A DNA stretch of 64,000 nucleotides from an uncultured Bacteroidota bacterium (GTDB lineage: Bacteria > Bacteroidota > Bacteroidia > Flavobacteriales > Flavobacteriaceae): assembly GCA_902512065.1 (NCBI GenBank), contig CABXHU010000001.1, positions 1 to 64,000 of the forward strand. The letters run 5' to 3'. Both the position numbers and the translations under genes were made by a program. Shown here piece by piece: positions 1 to 10,329 of the stretch. The stretch's first letter is position 1. Each line of letters begins with the position of its first letter. Under the pieces are notes generated by a model. It did no database searches. It saw only the letters and a program-made list of their open reading frames with translations, and was not told the DNA's origin.

Positions 1-879
1 TCTTTCAATTCCATATTTTTCAAATATTGGAATATCTGATTTATAAAATTTTATAATAGATTCTCTTTTTGGAGCTATTTTATTTACATAATCTTTTATT
101 TGTATATAAAGAGCTTCATCATCAACAATAATTGAAGTAAAGGTCTCATCAAATACGTCTCTTAGTATCTTAGATGATTTATTCATCTCTGTTAAAACTT
201 TACTTGGTTGATTTGCTTTATGCAGTTTTCTGCACATTGCTATCCATCTATTTTTTAGATTTTGTAAATCTCTATCTAGTTCTGCTACTTTTTTGCCTTT
301 AGCAACTGTTCGAATTATTACACCAAAACCTTTTGGGGCAATACTTTTTACAAGTCTCTTTAATCTATCCTTTTCTTCATCTTCTTCAATTTTTTGTGAA
401 ATTGATATTCGATTAGAAAAAGGAACCAAAACTAAATATCTTCCTGCTAATGATAATTCGGAAGTTATCCTTGGTCCTTTTGTAGAAATAGGTTCTTTTA
501 CTATTTGAACAAGAATGCTTTGATTTGGTTTAAGTGCATTTGACATTAGACCATTTTTTTCTATATCTTGCTCAACAGGGAAATTTTTTAAAGAGTAATT
601 CTTGAGTTTTCCAGAGCTTACACTCTTAATAAAATTCAATAATGTAGGAAGTTTTGGACCTAAATCATGATAATGAAGAAATCCATCTTTTTTATATCCA
701 ACATTAACAAAAGCTGCATTTAGTGCAGGCATTATTTTTCTTACTTTAGCTAAGAATATGTCTCCAACAGAAAAATTAGCATTTTCATCATCTTTTTGAA
801 ATTCAATAATTTTACTGTCTTTTAATAAGGCAAAATCAATATTATTTGAACTAGAACGAATTATTAATTCTTTATTCAT
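1..879 (-). CDS. rng: Ribonuclease E/G family protein (RNase G), truncated by window edge
   Basis: Reverse-strand reading from ATG at 877-879: MNKELIIRSSSNNIDFALLKDSKIIEFQKDDENANFSVGDIFLAKVRKIMPALNAAFVNVGYKKDGFLHYHDLGPK..., an S1-like RNase G N-terminus; absent from the ORF track because it runs off the edge. Confidence 0.93.
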   Translation of the reverse strand, partial: MNKELIIRSSSNNIDFALLKDSKIIEFQKDDENANFSVGDIFLAKVRKIMPALNAAFVNVGYKKDGFLHYHDLGPKLPTLLNFIKSVSSGKLKNYSLKNFPVEQDIEKNGLMSNALKPNQSILVQIVKEPISTKGPRITSELSLAGRYLVLVPFSNRISISQKIEEDEEKDRLKRLVKSIAPKGFGVIIRTVAKGKKVAELDRDLQNLKNRWIAMCRKLHKANQPSKVLTEMNKSSKILRDVFDETFTSIIVDDEALYIQIKDYVNKIAPKRESIIKFYKSDIPIFEKYGIER

Positions 880-1036
880 TTTTTCAATATTATACAGTTA
901 TAATTAACTGATTATTAATAATTATTCAATTCAGCAATTCATTAATTGCAAACGCTATTATTGCAACTATTAAATGAATTTAATTTCAAAGAACTTGGTT
1001 GATTTAATTAGTTCAATTAACATTATAATGTTAATC

Positions 1037-1129
1037 TTAATCTTTTTTCTTATGACGGTTAGCTCTACGTCTTTTCTTTCTTTTATGAGTAGCTACTTTA
1101 TGTCTTTTACGTTTTTTACCACTAGGCAT
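1037..1129 (-). CDS. Small highly basic protein (30 aa: MPSGKKRKRHKVATHKRKKRRRANRHKKKD)
   Basis: Complete ATG-to-TAA ORF on the reverse strand between the HU gene and rng; about 60% Lys/Arg/His; resembles a short conserved flavobacterial protein from memory; below the ORF-track size cutoff. Confidence 0.8.
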   Translation of the reverse strand: MPSGKKRKRHKVATHKRKKRRRANRHKKKD

Positions 1130-1142
1130 ATGTCAATATTTT

Positions 1143-1433
1143 TTAATCAATCTTAACTTTATTCTTTACTCCCTTAACAAAAAACTTGGAAGGTTTAAAT
1201 GCTGGAATATTGTGAGCGGGGATTTTTAAAGTAGTATTATTTTTAATATTTCTACCTGTTTTTTCAGCTCTCTTTTTTACAATAAAGCTTCCAAAACCCC
1301 TAAGATATACATTTTCTCCATTTTCAAGAGAATTGATTATTTCTTTCATTAACGATTCAACTGTAAGTTGAACATCCACTTTTTCAATTCCCAAATTTTT
1401 GGAAATGTTTGACACAATATCAGCTTTAGTCAT
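1143..1433 (-). CDS. HU/IHF family DNA-binding protein
   Basis: MTKADIVSNISKNLGIEKVDV...RGFGSFIVKKRAEKTGRNIKNNTTLKIPAHNIPAFKPSK, classic HU fold signature. Confidence 0.95.
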   Translation of the reverse strand: MTKADIVSNISKNLGIEKVDVQLTVESLMKEIINSLENGENVYLRGFGSFIVKKRAEKTGRNIKNNTTLKIPAHNIPAFKPSKFFVKGVKNKVKID

Positions 1434-1565
1434 AGATTAATTTTTTTATTAATTACTAATATATTTCAACAATGGCGCAAATATATGTATTTTAATTTCA
1501 ATATTTAAACCCTGATTAGTTTAATTTTTTGATTAAATATTTAATTTAGATCTATTATTATATAA

Positions 1566-2633
1566 ATGAATTTCACATCTTCTATATTAAGTTGGTATAA
1601 AAAAAATAAGAGAGATCTACCTTGGAGAAAAAACTCTGATCCTTATACTGTATGGATTTCAGAAATTATCCTGCAGCAAACGAGAATTGATCAAGGGCTT
1701 CCGTATTATTTAAATTTTGTAAAAAAATACCCTAATATAAGTTCTTTAGCAAGAGCTAATGAACAAGACGTGTTAATATTATGGCAGGGGTTAGGATATT
1801 ATTCTAGAGCTAGAAACTTATTAAAAACAGCTAAAACCATTGTTGAATCTCTTAATGGAAAGTTCCCAGAGACACAAGAAGAACTAAAAAAACTTAATGG
1901 TATTGGAGAATACACTGCTAATGCTATTTCATCAATATGCTTTAATGAAAGAAGAGCTGTTGTAGATGGAAATGTATACAGAGTAATTTCTAGATTTTAC
2001 GGAATAGACAAACCAATTAACAGTTATGATGGTAAAAAGTATTTTTCAGAGATTGCTCAAGATTTAGCTCCTAATAAATTATGTGGAGATTATAATCAAG
2101 GTATAATGGATTTTGGCTCTTTGATTTGTAAACCAAAGAATCCTTTATGCATGGAATGTATGCTGGCTAATAATTGTATTGCAAAAAAAACAAATAGTAT
2201 AGATTATTTTCCTGTTAAAATAAAAAGAAAAGCTCCTAAAATTGTTCATTTTAACTATATAGTTTTTTTAGATGTTAATTACAAAACTTATATAAATCAA
2301 ATAGAGAATGGTATTTGGAAAAATTTATTTCAATTTCCATTAATTGAATCTAATAAAGAACTAGATAAGGATAAAATAATGGTTAATAAAGGTCTAAATA
2401 AATTGGTTAATTTAGAAAACTGTGAGATGAAATTATTTAATACTAAACCAATAGTTCATAAATTATCACATAGGATTATTTATACAAAATTTTGGATTTT
2501 ATCTATTGAAAATACTGATAACAATTCAATTAAATTTATAGATATTAAAAAATATCCAGTACCAAAACTTATACAAAATTTCTTAGAAAAATTTAATTAT
2601 AAAACATTTTTAAAAACATTTAGTTATAAATGA
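1566..2633 (+). CDS. mutY: A/G-specific adenine glycosylase
   Basis: LPWRKNSDPYTVWISEIILQQTRIDQGLPYY; HhH LNGIGEYTANAI; FeS ligand cysteines CKPKNPLCMECMLANNC. Confidence 0.96.
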   Translation: MNFTSSILSWYKKNKRDLPWRKNSDPYTVWISEIILQQTRIDQGLPYYLNFVKKYPNISSLARANEQDVLILWQGLGYYSRARNLLKTAKTIVESLNGKFPETQEELKKLNGIGEYTANAISSICFNERRAVVDGNVYRVISRFYGIDKPINSYDGKKYFSEIAQDLAPNKLCGDYNQGIMDFGSLICKPKNPLCMECMLANNCIAKKTNSIDYFPVKIKRKAPKIVHFNYIVFLDVNYKTYINQIENGIWKNLFQFPLIESNKELDKDKIMVNKGLNKLVNLENCEMKLFNTKPIVHKLSHRIIYTKFWILSIENTDNNSIKFIDIKKYPVPKLIQNFLEKFNYKTFLKTFSYK

Positions 2634-2663
2634 TATATTTATTTAAATTAGATAAAAAAAAAT

Positions 2664-3104
2664 ATGTCAGGAACATTAAATAAAGTTATGCTTATTGGTC
2701 ATCTAGGAGATGATGTGAAGGTTCATAGATTTGAGGATGGAGGTTGTGTAGGCAGATTCCCATTAGCAACAAATGAGACCTATTTAAATAAACAAACCAA
2801 TGAAAGAGTATCAAATACTGAATGGCATAACATCATTTTAAGAAATAAGGCTGCTGAAATATGTGAGAAATATTTGTCTAAAGGAGATAAAGTATATATT
2901 GAGGGAAGAATAAAAACAAGAAAATGGCAGGATGATAAAGGACTGGACAGGTATTCAACTGAAATTAATTGTACAGAATTTACATTTTTATCAAATAAAC
3001 AAGATTCTCAAGCAGACATGAATTCAAGTTCTTCAACTCCTGCTCAACAGCAAGATAATACAAGCTCTGAGGATTCTAGTTCAAGTGATGATTTGCCTTT
3101 TTAG
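2664..3104 (+). CDS. ssb: Single-stranded DNA-binding protein
   Basis: SGTLNKVMLIGHLGDDVKV...; OB fold; acidic C-terminal tip SSDDLPF. Confidence 0.97.
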   Translation: MSGTLNKVMLIGHLGDDVKVHRFEDGGCVGRFPLATNETYLNKQTNERVSNTEWHNIILRNKAAEICEKYLSKGDKVYIEGRIKTRKWQDDKGLDRYSTEINCTEFTFLSNKQDSQADMNSSSSTPAQQQDNTSSEDSSSSDDLPF

Positions 3105-3126
3105 ACTATACATAATTCCTAATTAG

Positions 3127-4425
3127 TTGAATATATTTATTACAGAAATTATCTATCTTATTTTTATAGATTACCAATTTAACTTTGATATTTTTTTATT
3201 GGTTATTCTATTAATTGGTTCTGCATTAATCTCAGGATCTGAAGTTGCGCTATTTTCATTATCAAAAAGTGATATTAAATCAAAATTAGATTTAAAATCT
3301 TTTAATATTATAAGTAATTTATTAGAGGAGCCGAACAAGCTTTTAGCAACAATATTAATTGTAAACAATTTAATTAATATAGGCATAGTAATTTTATTTA
3401 CTAGAATAGGAGAGGACCTGTTTATTAACATAGCTTCTCCTATATTAAAATTTATTTTAGAGATAGTTTTTGCCACTTTTTTGATATTACTTTTTGGTGA
3501 GATTTTGCCAAAAATATATGCATCTCGTAACAATATCAATTTTTCTAGGCTTATTGCATATCCATTACGAATTTTAGATATAATTTTTACTCCTTTAAGT
3601 TTTCCAATGCAAAAATTCTCAAATTATATTAAGGATAGCCTTGCTATAAAAAATTCAAATATAAGTATCGATAAAATTTCTCATGCATTGGATTTAACAA
3701 GACCAGAAGATACTACTACACAAGAACAAAAGATTTTAAAAGGAATAGTAAATTTTGGCAATATTGAAACCAAGGAAATAATGCGTCCAAGAATTGATAT
3801 TTTTGCATTAGAAATGGGTATAAGTTCAGATGAGGTTCTAAGGTCAATAGTATCAACTAATTTTTCAAGAATCCCAGTATATGATGATAATTTAGACAAG
3901 ATAATAGGTGTTTTGCATATTAAGGATTTATTACCATTTTTGGACACAAAAGATTTCCAATTGAAGGAATTACTTAGGGAGCCTTTATTTATTCCAGAAA
4001 ACAAAAAACTTGATGATTTAATGCTAGAATTTCAAGAGAAAAAAGTTCACCTAGCTATAGTTGTAGATGAATATGGCGGAACGTCTGGGCTAGTCTCTTT
4101 AGAGGATGTAATCGAAGAAATAGTTGGTGATATATCTGATGAATTTGATGATGATAATTTATTATATTCAAAAGTTGATGATAATAATTTCATTTTTGAT
4201 GGCAAAACTAGTTTACATGATTTATGTCGTATTGTAAAAATTGATAAAGAAATTTTTGATGAATATAAAGGAGATGCTGAGACAATAGCAGGTTTTATAT
4301 TAGAAATATCAAATAGTTTTCCAAAAAAGAATAGTAAAATAAATTTTATGCAATTTATTTTTAAAATAGAATCAATTGATAAAAAAAGAATTAAACAAAT
4401 AAAATTAACGATCTTAAATAAATGA
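3127..4425 (+). CDS. gldE: Gliding motility-associated protein GldE (DUF21/CBS/CorC-HlyC family); TTG start
   Basis: DUF21 membrane domain, CBS pair, transporter-associated C-terminal domain; context mutY-ssb-gldE-gldD. Confidence 0.85.
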   Translation: MNIFITEIIYLIFIDYQFNFDIFLLVILLIGSALISGSEVALFSLSKSDIKSKLDLKSFNIISNLLEEPNKLLATILIVNNLINIGIVILFTRIGEDLFINIASPILKFILEIVFATFLILLFGEILPKIYASRNNINFSRLIAYPLRILDIIFTPLSFPMQKFSNYIKDSLAIKNSNISIDKISHALDLTRPEDTTTQEQKILKGIVNFGNIETKEIMRPRIDIFALEMGISSDEVLRSIVSTNFSRIPVYDDNLDKIIGVLHIKDLLPFLDTKDFQLKELLREPLFIPENKKLDDLMLEFQEKKVHLAIVVDEYGGTSGLVSLEDVIEEIVGDISDEFDDDNLLYSKVDDNNFIFDGKTSLHDLCRIVKIDKEIFDEYKGDAETIAGFILEISNSFPKKNSKINFMQFIFKIESIDKKRIKQIKLTILNK

Positions 4426-5009
4426 GAAATTATATATACCTAATTTTTATCATTTTCCTTGGATGTGAAAATTATTTACTTCCAAAACAGTCTGGATATT
4501 TAAGATTAGACTATCCTAGTGCTGAATATTCTTCATTTGGAGTAGATGAACCAGAACTCCCATTTTTCTTTGATACCAATAATAAATTATCTAATATATC
4601 AGATATAGATATAAATTCCGAAACTATTGATTTTATTATTAAATATAATTTGTTTGATGCGCAAATAAATTTTCAATATAAAAGTGTTAATTCTAAGAAC
4701 CAGTTAGATGCTTATATAGTTGATCTAAAAAAAACAATTGAAACACACTCATTAATGGCAAATAGTATAAGAGTTAGAGATTATTCTTTAGAAGAAAAGA
4801 ATATTTATGGAAGAATATTTGATCTATCTGGAAATGTTGCATCTCCATATCAGTTTTTTTTGACGGATAACATCAATAATATCATATCAGGATTTGTATA
4901 TTTTAATATTAAGCCTAATTATGATTCTATTCTACCAGCTATTAATTATATAGAAAATGATATAATTAAATTGATTGAATCGTTCAATTGGAATAATAAT
5001 TCTAAATGA
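4422..5009 (+). CDS. gldD: Gliding motility lipoprotein GldD
   Basis: Lipobox FIIFLGC; GYLRLDYPSAEY motif; 4-nt overlap with gldE. Confidence 0.85.
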   Translation: MRNYIYLIFIIFLGCENYLLPKQSGYLRLDYPSAEYSSFGVDEPELPFFFDTNNKLSNISDIDINSETIDFIIKYNLFDAQINFQYKSVNSKNQLDAYIVDLKKTIETHSLMANSIRVRDYSLEEKNIYGRIFDLSGNVASPYQFFLTDNINNIISGFVYFNIKPNYDSILPAINYIENDIIKLIESFNWNNNSK

Positions 5010-5881
5010 AAAAGTGGATTTATCTTATTATCTTATCACTAATATGGGGGAGCTCTTTTATTCTTATAAAAAAGGCATTAATTGGTTTAACTCCAGCTCA
5101 GCTAGGATCACTAAGAATAATATTTTCATCTATAATTATTTTTGCATTTGCCTGGAATACTCTAAAAATATTATCTAAGAAGGAATGGAAATGGATAATT
5201 ATTTCAGCCTTCCTTGGTAGTTTTTTTCCAGCCTTTCTTTTTGCTTTTGCAGAGACTGAAATAGATAGCTCAATAGCATCAGTATTAAATTCACTAGTTC
5301 CATTAAACACGGTTATTATTGGAGCAATTGTATTTAAAATAGCCTCATCAAGAAAACAAATTATAGGTGTTATTGTTGGTTTTATTGGAACTTACTTATT
5401 AATAGATAGAGGAATAGATCTAAATCCAGATCAAAATTATTTATATTCAGGATTGATTATACTCTGCTCATTTTTATATGGTTTTAATGTAAATATTATA
5501 AAAAAATATTTGAATGATGTCCCAGCAGTAACTATTGCCGCAGGTCATTTTTCGGTAATCTTTATACCTGCTGTTATAATCTTTTTATTGTCTGGATTTA
5601 ATTCTGATCAAATTCATGATCCCAACACAATGAAATCTATTGGCTACGTATTGATACTATCTATTTTTGGAACAGCACTGGCTAAAGTTCTATTCAATAA
5701 ATTAGTGCAAATGTCTACTGCAGTTTTTGCATCCTCTGTTACATATTCCCTATTAATTGTCTCCTTATTTTGGGGGATACTAGATGGAGAATTGTTTAGT
5801 CTCAACCAGTTAATGGCAACTATGTTGATTGTAATGGGTGTATTACTATCTAGCAGAAACCCTAGGCAATCTTTAGATTAA
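5006..5881 (+). CDS. DMT/EamA family transporter
   Basis: Multi-pass membrane protein; LIWGSSFILIKKALIGLTPAQLGSLRI EamA signature. Confidence 0.88.
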   Translation: MKKWIYLIILSLIWGSSFILIKKALIGLTPAQLGSLRIIFSSIIIFAFAWNTLKILSKKEWKWIIISAFLGSFFPAFLFAFAETEIDSSIASVLNSLVPLNTVIIGAIVFKIASSRKQIIGVIVGFIGTYLLIDRGIDLNPDQNYLYSGLIILCSFLYGFNVNIIKKYLNDVPAVTIAAGHFSVIFIPAVIIFLLSGFNSDQIHDPNTMKSIGYVLILSIFGTALAKVLFNKLVQMSTAVFASSVTYSLLIVSLFWGILDGELFSLNQLMATMLIVMGVLLSSRNPRQSLD

Positions 5882-8049
5882 AAATCTGAATCTTTTAATT
5901 CTTCATTAATAAGAATTTCAGTCATATTTAATTCAAGTTTTTGTGATGGGATTTCAGTATTGAATGGGAATTTAATTCCATTAACATCTCTATAGTCACT
6001 ATAATTTGTAGAGACTATATTATTATTGTCATCTTGTTCTTCAACACTTAATAATAATCCAGAATCTACACTATAGTATCTATAAGACACTTTTTCACCC
6101 TCAGTAATTTTTACTTTATATGCATCTTTAAAATCAATAGAATTAATGCTTATTAATTCTATTTCATCTTCAGAATAATATAATTCTTCAAAAATTCCTT
6201 TAACAGCTTTAGCTCTATCAATTTCTTTTTCATCCATTGCTTTTCTTTGTCCTTGCTGTTCTATATATCCTGCTTCTCCATCAAAACTTGACTTCATTAA
6301 AGTCATTTTATTCCCTGACATGCTAGGATTTGATGCAGGTCTCATACCTCCTGAGCCTGGACCTCTTCTGCCGCCTCTTCCCATGCTGCTATTAGCCATA
6401 CTTTGACCAGGCATGCTAGCCTCAATTTTAAAAGTATATTTATTTGGGAGTTTTTGCATTGTAATTGCTTGAGGTTTGAACGGTGAACCAGGGGGAACTA
6501 CCATATCTGCTTTTTGCACTAAAGTATTAACAGATTCAAGCAAATCTTTACCACCAATTGCATTAATATAATTATTCATTACTTGATTAGCAGTTAAGCC
6601 GTCTGGAATAGCTTTATTAAATACAGGTTTTGCAATAGAATTTGCATAGTGATCGAAATAGGTAACAGGCCATCCCACATTTTCTGTAAGATTATCAGCC
6701 ACATCACTTCCTTTTCCAACAACAATAATTCTAGTACCATTAGGATAATTAAAATACTTATTTGCTACCCTTTTTACATCTTCTGCACTAACTGCATTTA
6801 TTTTTTCTAAGTATGTTTCATAAAAATCCTTAGGGAGATCATTCAGCTTAATATCTACAGCATATTTTGCACTAACCTGAGGATTTTCTATTCTTCTTAT
6901 AAAATTTCCAACATATTTTGCTTTTGCATTTTTTAGTAATTCTGCATCTACATTTTCTGTTTTAATTCTATTAATTTCTTTAATGATTTCTACTACTGCA
7001 CTATCAGTAACTACATTCCTTACTTTAGCTCCAGCTGTAAATCTGGAAACACCATATCTACTAGATCCAAGACTAGAGTAAGCTCCATATGTATACCCTT
7101 TATCTTCTCTAAGATTTTTAAAAAGGTAGCCTTCACCACCTCCACCTAAGATATTATTAGTAATTAGAGCTGCATGATAATCTTCATCATTCATTTTTAA
7201 ATCAACATTATTTGTAACTGAAATTGAGGATTGAGTGGCAGTTGGCAGATCAATAAAATTAATTTCTGTTAGATTAACATTTGCAGTAAGTTCTGGAAGA
7301 GGATCAGTATGAGATTTCCCTTTCTTCCACGCGCCAAATTTTTCAGAAATCAATGATTTAATTTCTTTATAATTTACATCTCCAATGACAACTAAATAAG
7401 AATTGTTTGGTTTGAAATATTTTTCGTGATATTCTAAAACATCTTCAAAAGTTATATTGTTTAATGTTTCTTCAGTTATAAATTCACCATATGCATGGTT
7501 TTTCCCATAAGATAGTGCAGATCCAACTCTACTAGCAATAGCATCTAAACTTTTTTTATCTGCTTTTAATGCTTCAATTAGCTTGTCTTTTTCTTTATTA
7601 AATTCTTCTTCAGAAAGAAGAGGATTTATTACAGCATCTGTCATTAAATCAACAACACGTTCATTATTTTTACTTAACGTACTGGCAAAACCTCCACTAA
7701 ATCCAATATTTAAACTGGCACCTAAAAAATCAATTTCTTCATTAAACTCATCTTTAGGGATAGTTGTGGTACCATTCCCTAAAATAGATCCTAGGAGGCT
7801 TGTTACTCCAGCTTTATCCCCTTCAATAATAGGATTGTTATCTATACTTAAACTATAAGCTACTCTTGGTAATTTATGGTTTTCAACAATTAATACTTTT
7901 ATACCATTTTTTAGCTTAAATTCTTGAGGTTTTTCTAATTTAATTTTTGGAGTTGGCCCACCTTTAGGTTGTATAGATCGGTCAAGTTGTGCATTAACAT
8001 TTATTGAAATGATTAATGCTGTTATTAATAGAATTATTCTTCTTTTCAT
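5878..8049 (-). CDS. M16 family (insulinase-like) peptidase with C-terminal extension
   Basis: Signal peptide; M16 fold; NILGGGGEGYLFKNLREDKGYTYGAYS; lacks HxxEH, as in the non-catalytic partner. Confidence 0.87.
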   Translation of the reverse strand: MKRRIILLITALIISINVNAQLDRSIQPKGGPTPKIKLEKPQEFKLKNGIKVLIVENHKLPRVAYSLSIDNNPIIEGDKAGVTSLLGSILGNGTTTIPKDEFNEEIDFLGASLNIGFSGGFASTLSKNNERVVDLMTDAVINPLLSEEEFNKEKDKLIEALKADKKSLDAIASRVGSALSYGKNHAYGEFITEETLNNITFEDVLEYHEKYFKPNNSYLVVIGDVNYKEIKSLISEKFGAWKKGKSHTDPLPELTANVNLTEINFIDLPTATQSSISVTNNVDLKMNDEDYHAALITNNILGGGGEGYLFKNLREDKGYTYGAYSSLGSSRYGVSRFTAGAKVRNVVTDSAVVEIIKEINRIKTENVDAELLKNAKAKYVGNFIRRIENPQVSAKYAVDIKLNDLPKDFYETYLEKINAVSAEDVKRVANKYFNYPNGTRIIVVGKGSDVADNLTENVGWPVTYFDHYANSIAKPVFNKAIPDGLTANQVMNNYINAIGGKDLLESVNTLVQKADMVVPPGSPFKPQAITMQKLPNKYTFKIEASMPGQSMANSSMGRGGRRGPGSGGMRPASNPSMSGNKMTLMKSSFDGEAGYIEQQGQRKAMDEKEIDRAKAVKGIFEELYYSEDEIELISINSIDFKDAYKVKITEGEKVSYRYYSVDSGLLLSVEEQDDNNNIVSTNYSDYRDVNGIKFPFNTEIPSQKLELNMTEILINEELKDSDF

Positions 8050-8068
8050 TTTTTAATACTTTTTATAA

Positions 8069-9376
8069 TTATTCTCCTGGTAAATATTCAATATCTACCC
8101 TTTGATTAGGACTTAAATACTTTTGAGCAACACTTCTAATTTCTTCTCTAGAGATGGATCTGTATATATCAATTTCTTTATTGATTAAATTAACATCACC
8201 ATAAAGAAGATAATATCTAGCAAGAGAATTTGCTATTCCTGCAATACTAGAATTTGAGTTTACAAATTGTGACTCAAATTTATTAAGTAACTTTTGATGA
8301 TCTCTTTCTGAAATCAATTCATTTTGAACTTTTTCAATTTCTTCTTCTATCTCAGTTAATAAAGTGTCAAGAGAAACATCCCCAAGAGGTAATGCTAGGA
8401 TTGCAAATATATTGTAATCTACTTGTCCTAAATTAATTACTTGAGTTTGTAATGCTTGTTTTTGATCATCTACAAGTTTCTTATACAAGACAGAACTTTT
8501 TCCGCTACTTAAATATGTTGAAATCATATCTAAAACATAAGAATCTCTACTGGCAAATCCAGGTGTTCTAAAACTAGATAATAGCATAGGTATTTGAATG
8601 TTTCTATCATATGCTATAGCTCTAACATTTTCACTTATTGGCTCTTCCTTTGGGAAATTTCTAACAACTTCATTGCCTCTAGGCACTTCATCAAAATATT
8701 TTTTTACAAGACCTGTGGTCTCCTGTGTATCAATATCTCCAGCGACAATTAATACAGCATTATTTGGACCATAATAGGTTTTGTGATAAGCCATAAATTC
8801 TTCTAGTGTAGCCGCATCTAGGTGTTCCATTTTACCTATATTTTCATCTTTATAAGGATGAACTTTGAATAAGTTTTCATTTAACACTTTTAGCAGTTTA
8901 CCATATGGGGCATCATATCTTTGCCTCTTTTCTTCTTTAACTACTTCATTTTGTGTGTCAACACCTACCTGATCAATTACTGGGTGAAGCATTCTTTCAG
9001 ATTCTAACCATAACCCTAATTCAAGCTTATTTGAAGGGAATGTTTCGTAATAATATGTTCTATCTTGAGATGTGTTAGCATTAAATGATCCACCATTTGC
9101 AGGAATAATTTTCATAAATTCACCTCTTCCTATATTCTCTGAACCTTCAAATAAAAGGTGTTCAAAAAAGTGAGCAAAACCTGTTCTTTCTCTATCTCCA
9201 TCTTTTCCGCCTACGTCATACATTATTGAGGTTGTTACTACTGGAGCTGAATTATCTTGGTGTAAGATAACATGTAATCCATTGTCAAGATCAAATTCTG
9301 TAAAATCTACTTGTTGACCGAAGATTTGACCAAATATTAGTAGAAAAACAGAAAATAATAATAGAATTTTTTTCAT
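8069..9376 (-). CDS. M16 family metallopeptidase (catalytic HFFEH)
   Basis: Signal peptide; GFAHFFEHLLFEGSENI HxxEH zinc motif; pairs with adjacent M16. Confidence 0.92.
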   Translation of the reverse strand: MKKILLLFSVFLLIFGQIFGQQVDFTEFDLDNGLHVILHQDNSAPVVTTSIMYDVGGKDGDRERTGFAHFFEHLLFEGSENIGRGEFMKIIPANGGSFNANTSQDRTYYYETFPSNKLELGLWLESERMLHPVIDQVGVDTQNEVVKEEKRQRYDAPYGKLLKVLNENLFKVHPYKDENIGKMEHLDAATLEEFMAYHKTYYGPNNAVLIVAGDIDTQETTGLVKKYFDEVPRGNEVVRNFPKEEPISENVRAIAYDRNIQIPMLLSSFRTPGFASRDSYVLDMISTYLSSGKSSVLYKKLVDDQKQALQTQVINLGQVDYNIFAILALPLGDVSLDTLLTEIEEEIEKVQNELISERDHQKLLNKFESQFVNSNSSIAGIANSLARYYLLYGDVNLINKEIDIYRSISREEIRSVAQKYLSPNQRVDIEYLPGE

Positions 9377-9503
9377 TTTTTTCAGTTTAAATTGATATAA
9401 TTTATGTACTACTTTATAATAATACGGACTGCAAATCTACAAAAATTATCAATCTTGAAGAATTTAGCACTTATTTCAGAGATTTTTATAATATAAAAAA
9501 CAT

Positions 9504-9533
9504 TTGTAGGTTAATATATAAACTTTATATTTG
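9504..9533 (+). promoter_or_regulatory. Bacteroidetes-type promoter for rplU-rpmA (TTG-N19-TATATTTG)
   Basis: TTG at 9504-9506, 19 nt spacer, TATATTTG at 9526-9533; matches the known Bacteroidetes sigma consensus TTG/TAnnTTTG. Confidence 0.65.
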
Positions 9534-9565
9534 CAGACGTTTTCGAATGATATAATCTAAATAAA

Positions 9566-10057
9566 ATGTATGCAATTGTTGAAATAGCTGGAAAACAATT
9601 TAAGGTTGAAAAAGACCAAAAGTTATATGTTCATCGTTTAAAAGAAGATGAAGGTAAAAAAGTAACTTTTGATAATGTTCTTATGATTGATAATAAGGAT
9701 AAGGTTTCATTTGGATCTCCTATGATTAGTGGAGCTCAGGTTGGAGCGAAGATTTTAAAGCATTTAAAATCTGATAAAGTAATTGTTTTTAAGAAGAAAA
9801 GAAGAAAGGGTTACAGAGTAAAAAACGGACATCGTCAATTGTTAACCCAGATTCAAATTAGTGATATATCATTAACTGGAGCAAAAGCTTCAAAAAAGTC
9901 TGCTAAAAAAGTAGAGAAAACAGAAGATAAGAAATCAGATAAGAAGGAAGACATAAGTAAATTATCTGTAGCCGCTTTAAAGGATATGGCTAAATCAAAG
10001 GGTATTTCAGGTATTTCTAAAATGAAAAAGGCAGATTTAATTAAAGCACTTAGTTAA
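9566..10057 (+). CDS. rplU: 50S ribosomal protein L21 with Lys-rich linker and SAP/Rho-N-like C-terminal extension
   Basis: MYAIVEIAGKQFKVEKDQKLYVHRL...; C-terminal LSVAALKDMAKSKGISGISKMKKADLIKAL. Confidence 0.95.
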   Translation: MYAIVEIAGKQFKVEKDQKLYVHRLKEDEGKKVTFDNVLMIDNKDKVSFGSPMISGAQVGAKILKHLKSDKVIVFKKKRRKGYRVKNGHRQLLTQIQISDISLTGAKASKKSAKKVEKTEDKKSDKKEDISKLSVAALKDMAKSKGISGISKMKKADLIKALS

Positions 10058-10068
10058 AAAGTTAAAAA

Positions 10069-10329
10069 ATGGCACATAAAAAAGGAGTAGGAAGTTCTAA
10101 AAACGGTAGAGAATCAGAATCGAAACGATTAGGTGTTAAGATTTTTGGAGGACAAGCTGCAATTGCTGGCAATATTATTGTTAGACAAAGAGGAACTGTT
10201 CATAACCCTGGTGAGAATGTCTATTTAGGAAAGGATCATACCCTTCACGCAAAAGTTGACGGCATTGTAAGGTTTACAAAAAAGAAGAATAATAAATCTT
10301 TTGTTTCCATTATCCCTGCTAAAGCATAA
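10069..10329 (+). CDS. rpmA: 50S ribosomal protein L27
   Basis: [29 protein letters not shown]. Confidence 0.98.
   Translation: MAHKKGVGSSKNGRESESKRLGVKIFGGQAAIAGNIIVRQRGTVHNPGENVYLGKDHTLHAKVDGIVRFTKKKNNKSFVSIIPAKA

Noticed and set aside
293-508. 71-aa + strand ORF
   Set aside because: Antisense to the clear RNase G reading frame.
974-1156. 60-aa + strand ORF
   Set aside because: Antisense shadow of the Lys/Arg-rich small ORF and the HU gene end; composition is F/S/M-rich complement of basic codons.
3171-4004. Antisense ORFs 3171-3539 and 3681-4004
   Set aside because: Fully opposite the gldE frame with strong domain support.
4975-5310. Short ORFs 4975-5178 (+) and 5098-5310 (-)
   Set aside because: Overlap the EamA transporter in wrong frames; no recognisable family.
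7583-7858. 91-aa + strand ORF
   Set aside because: Antisense within the M16 peptidase gene.
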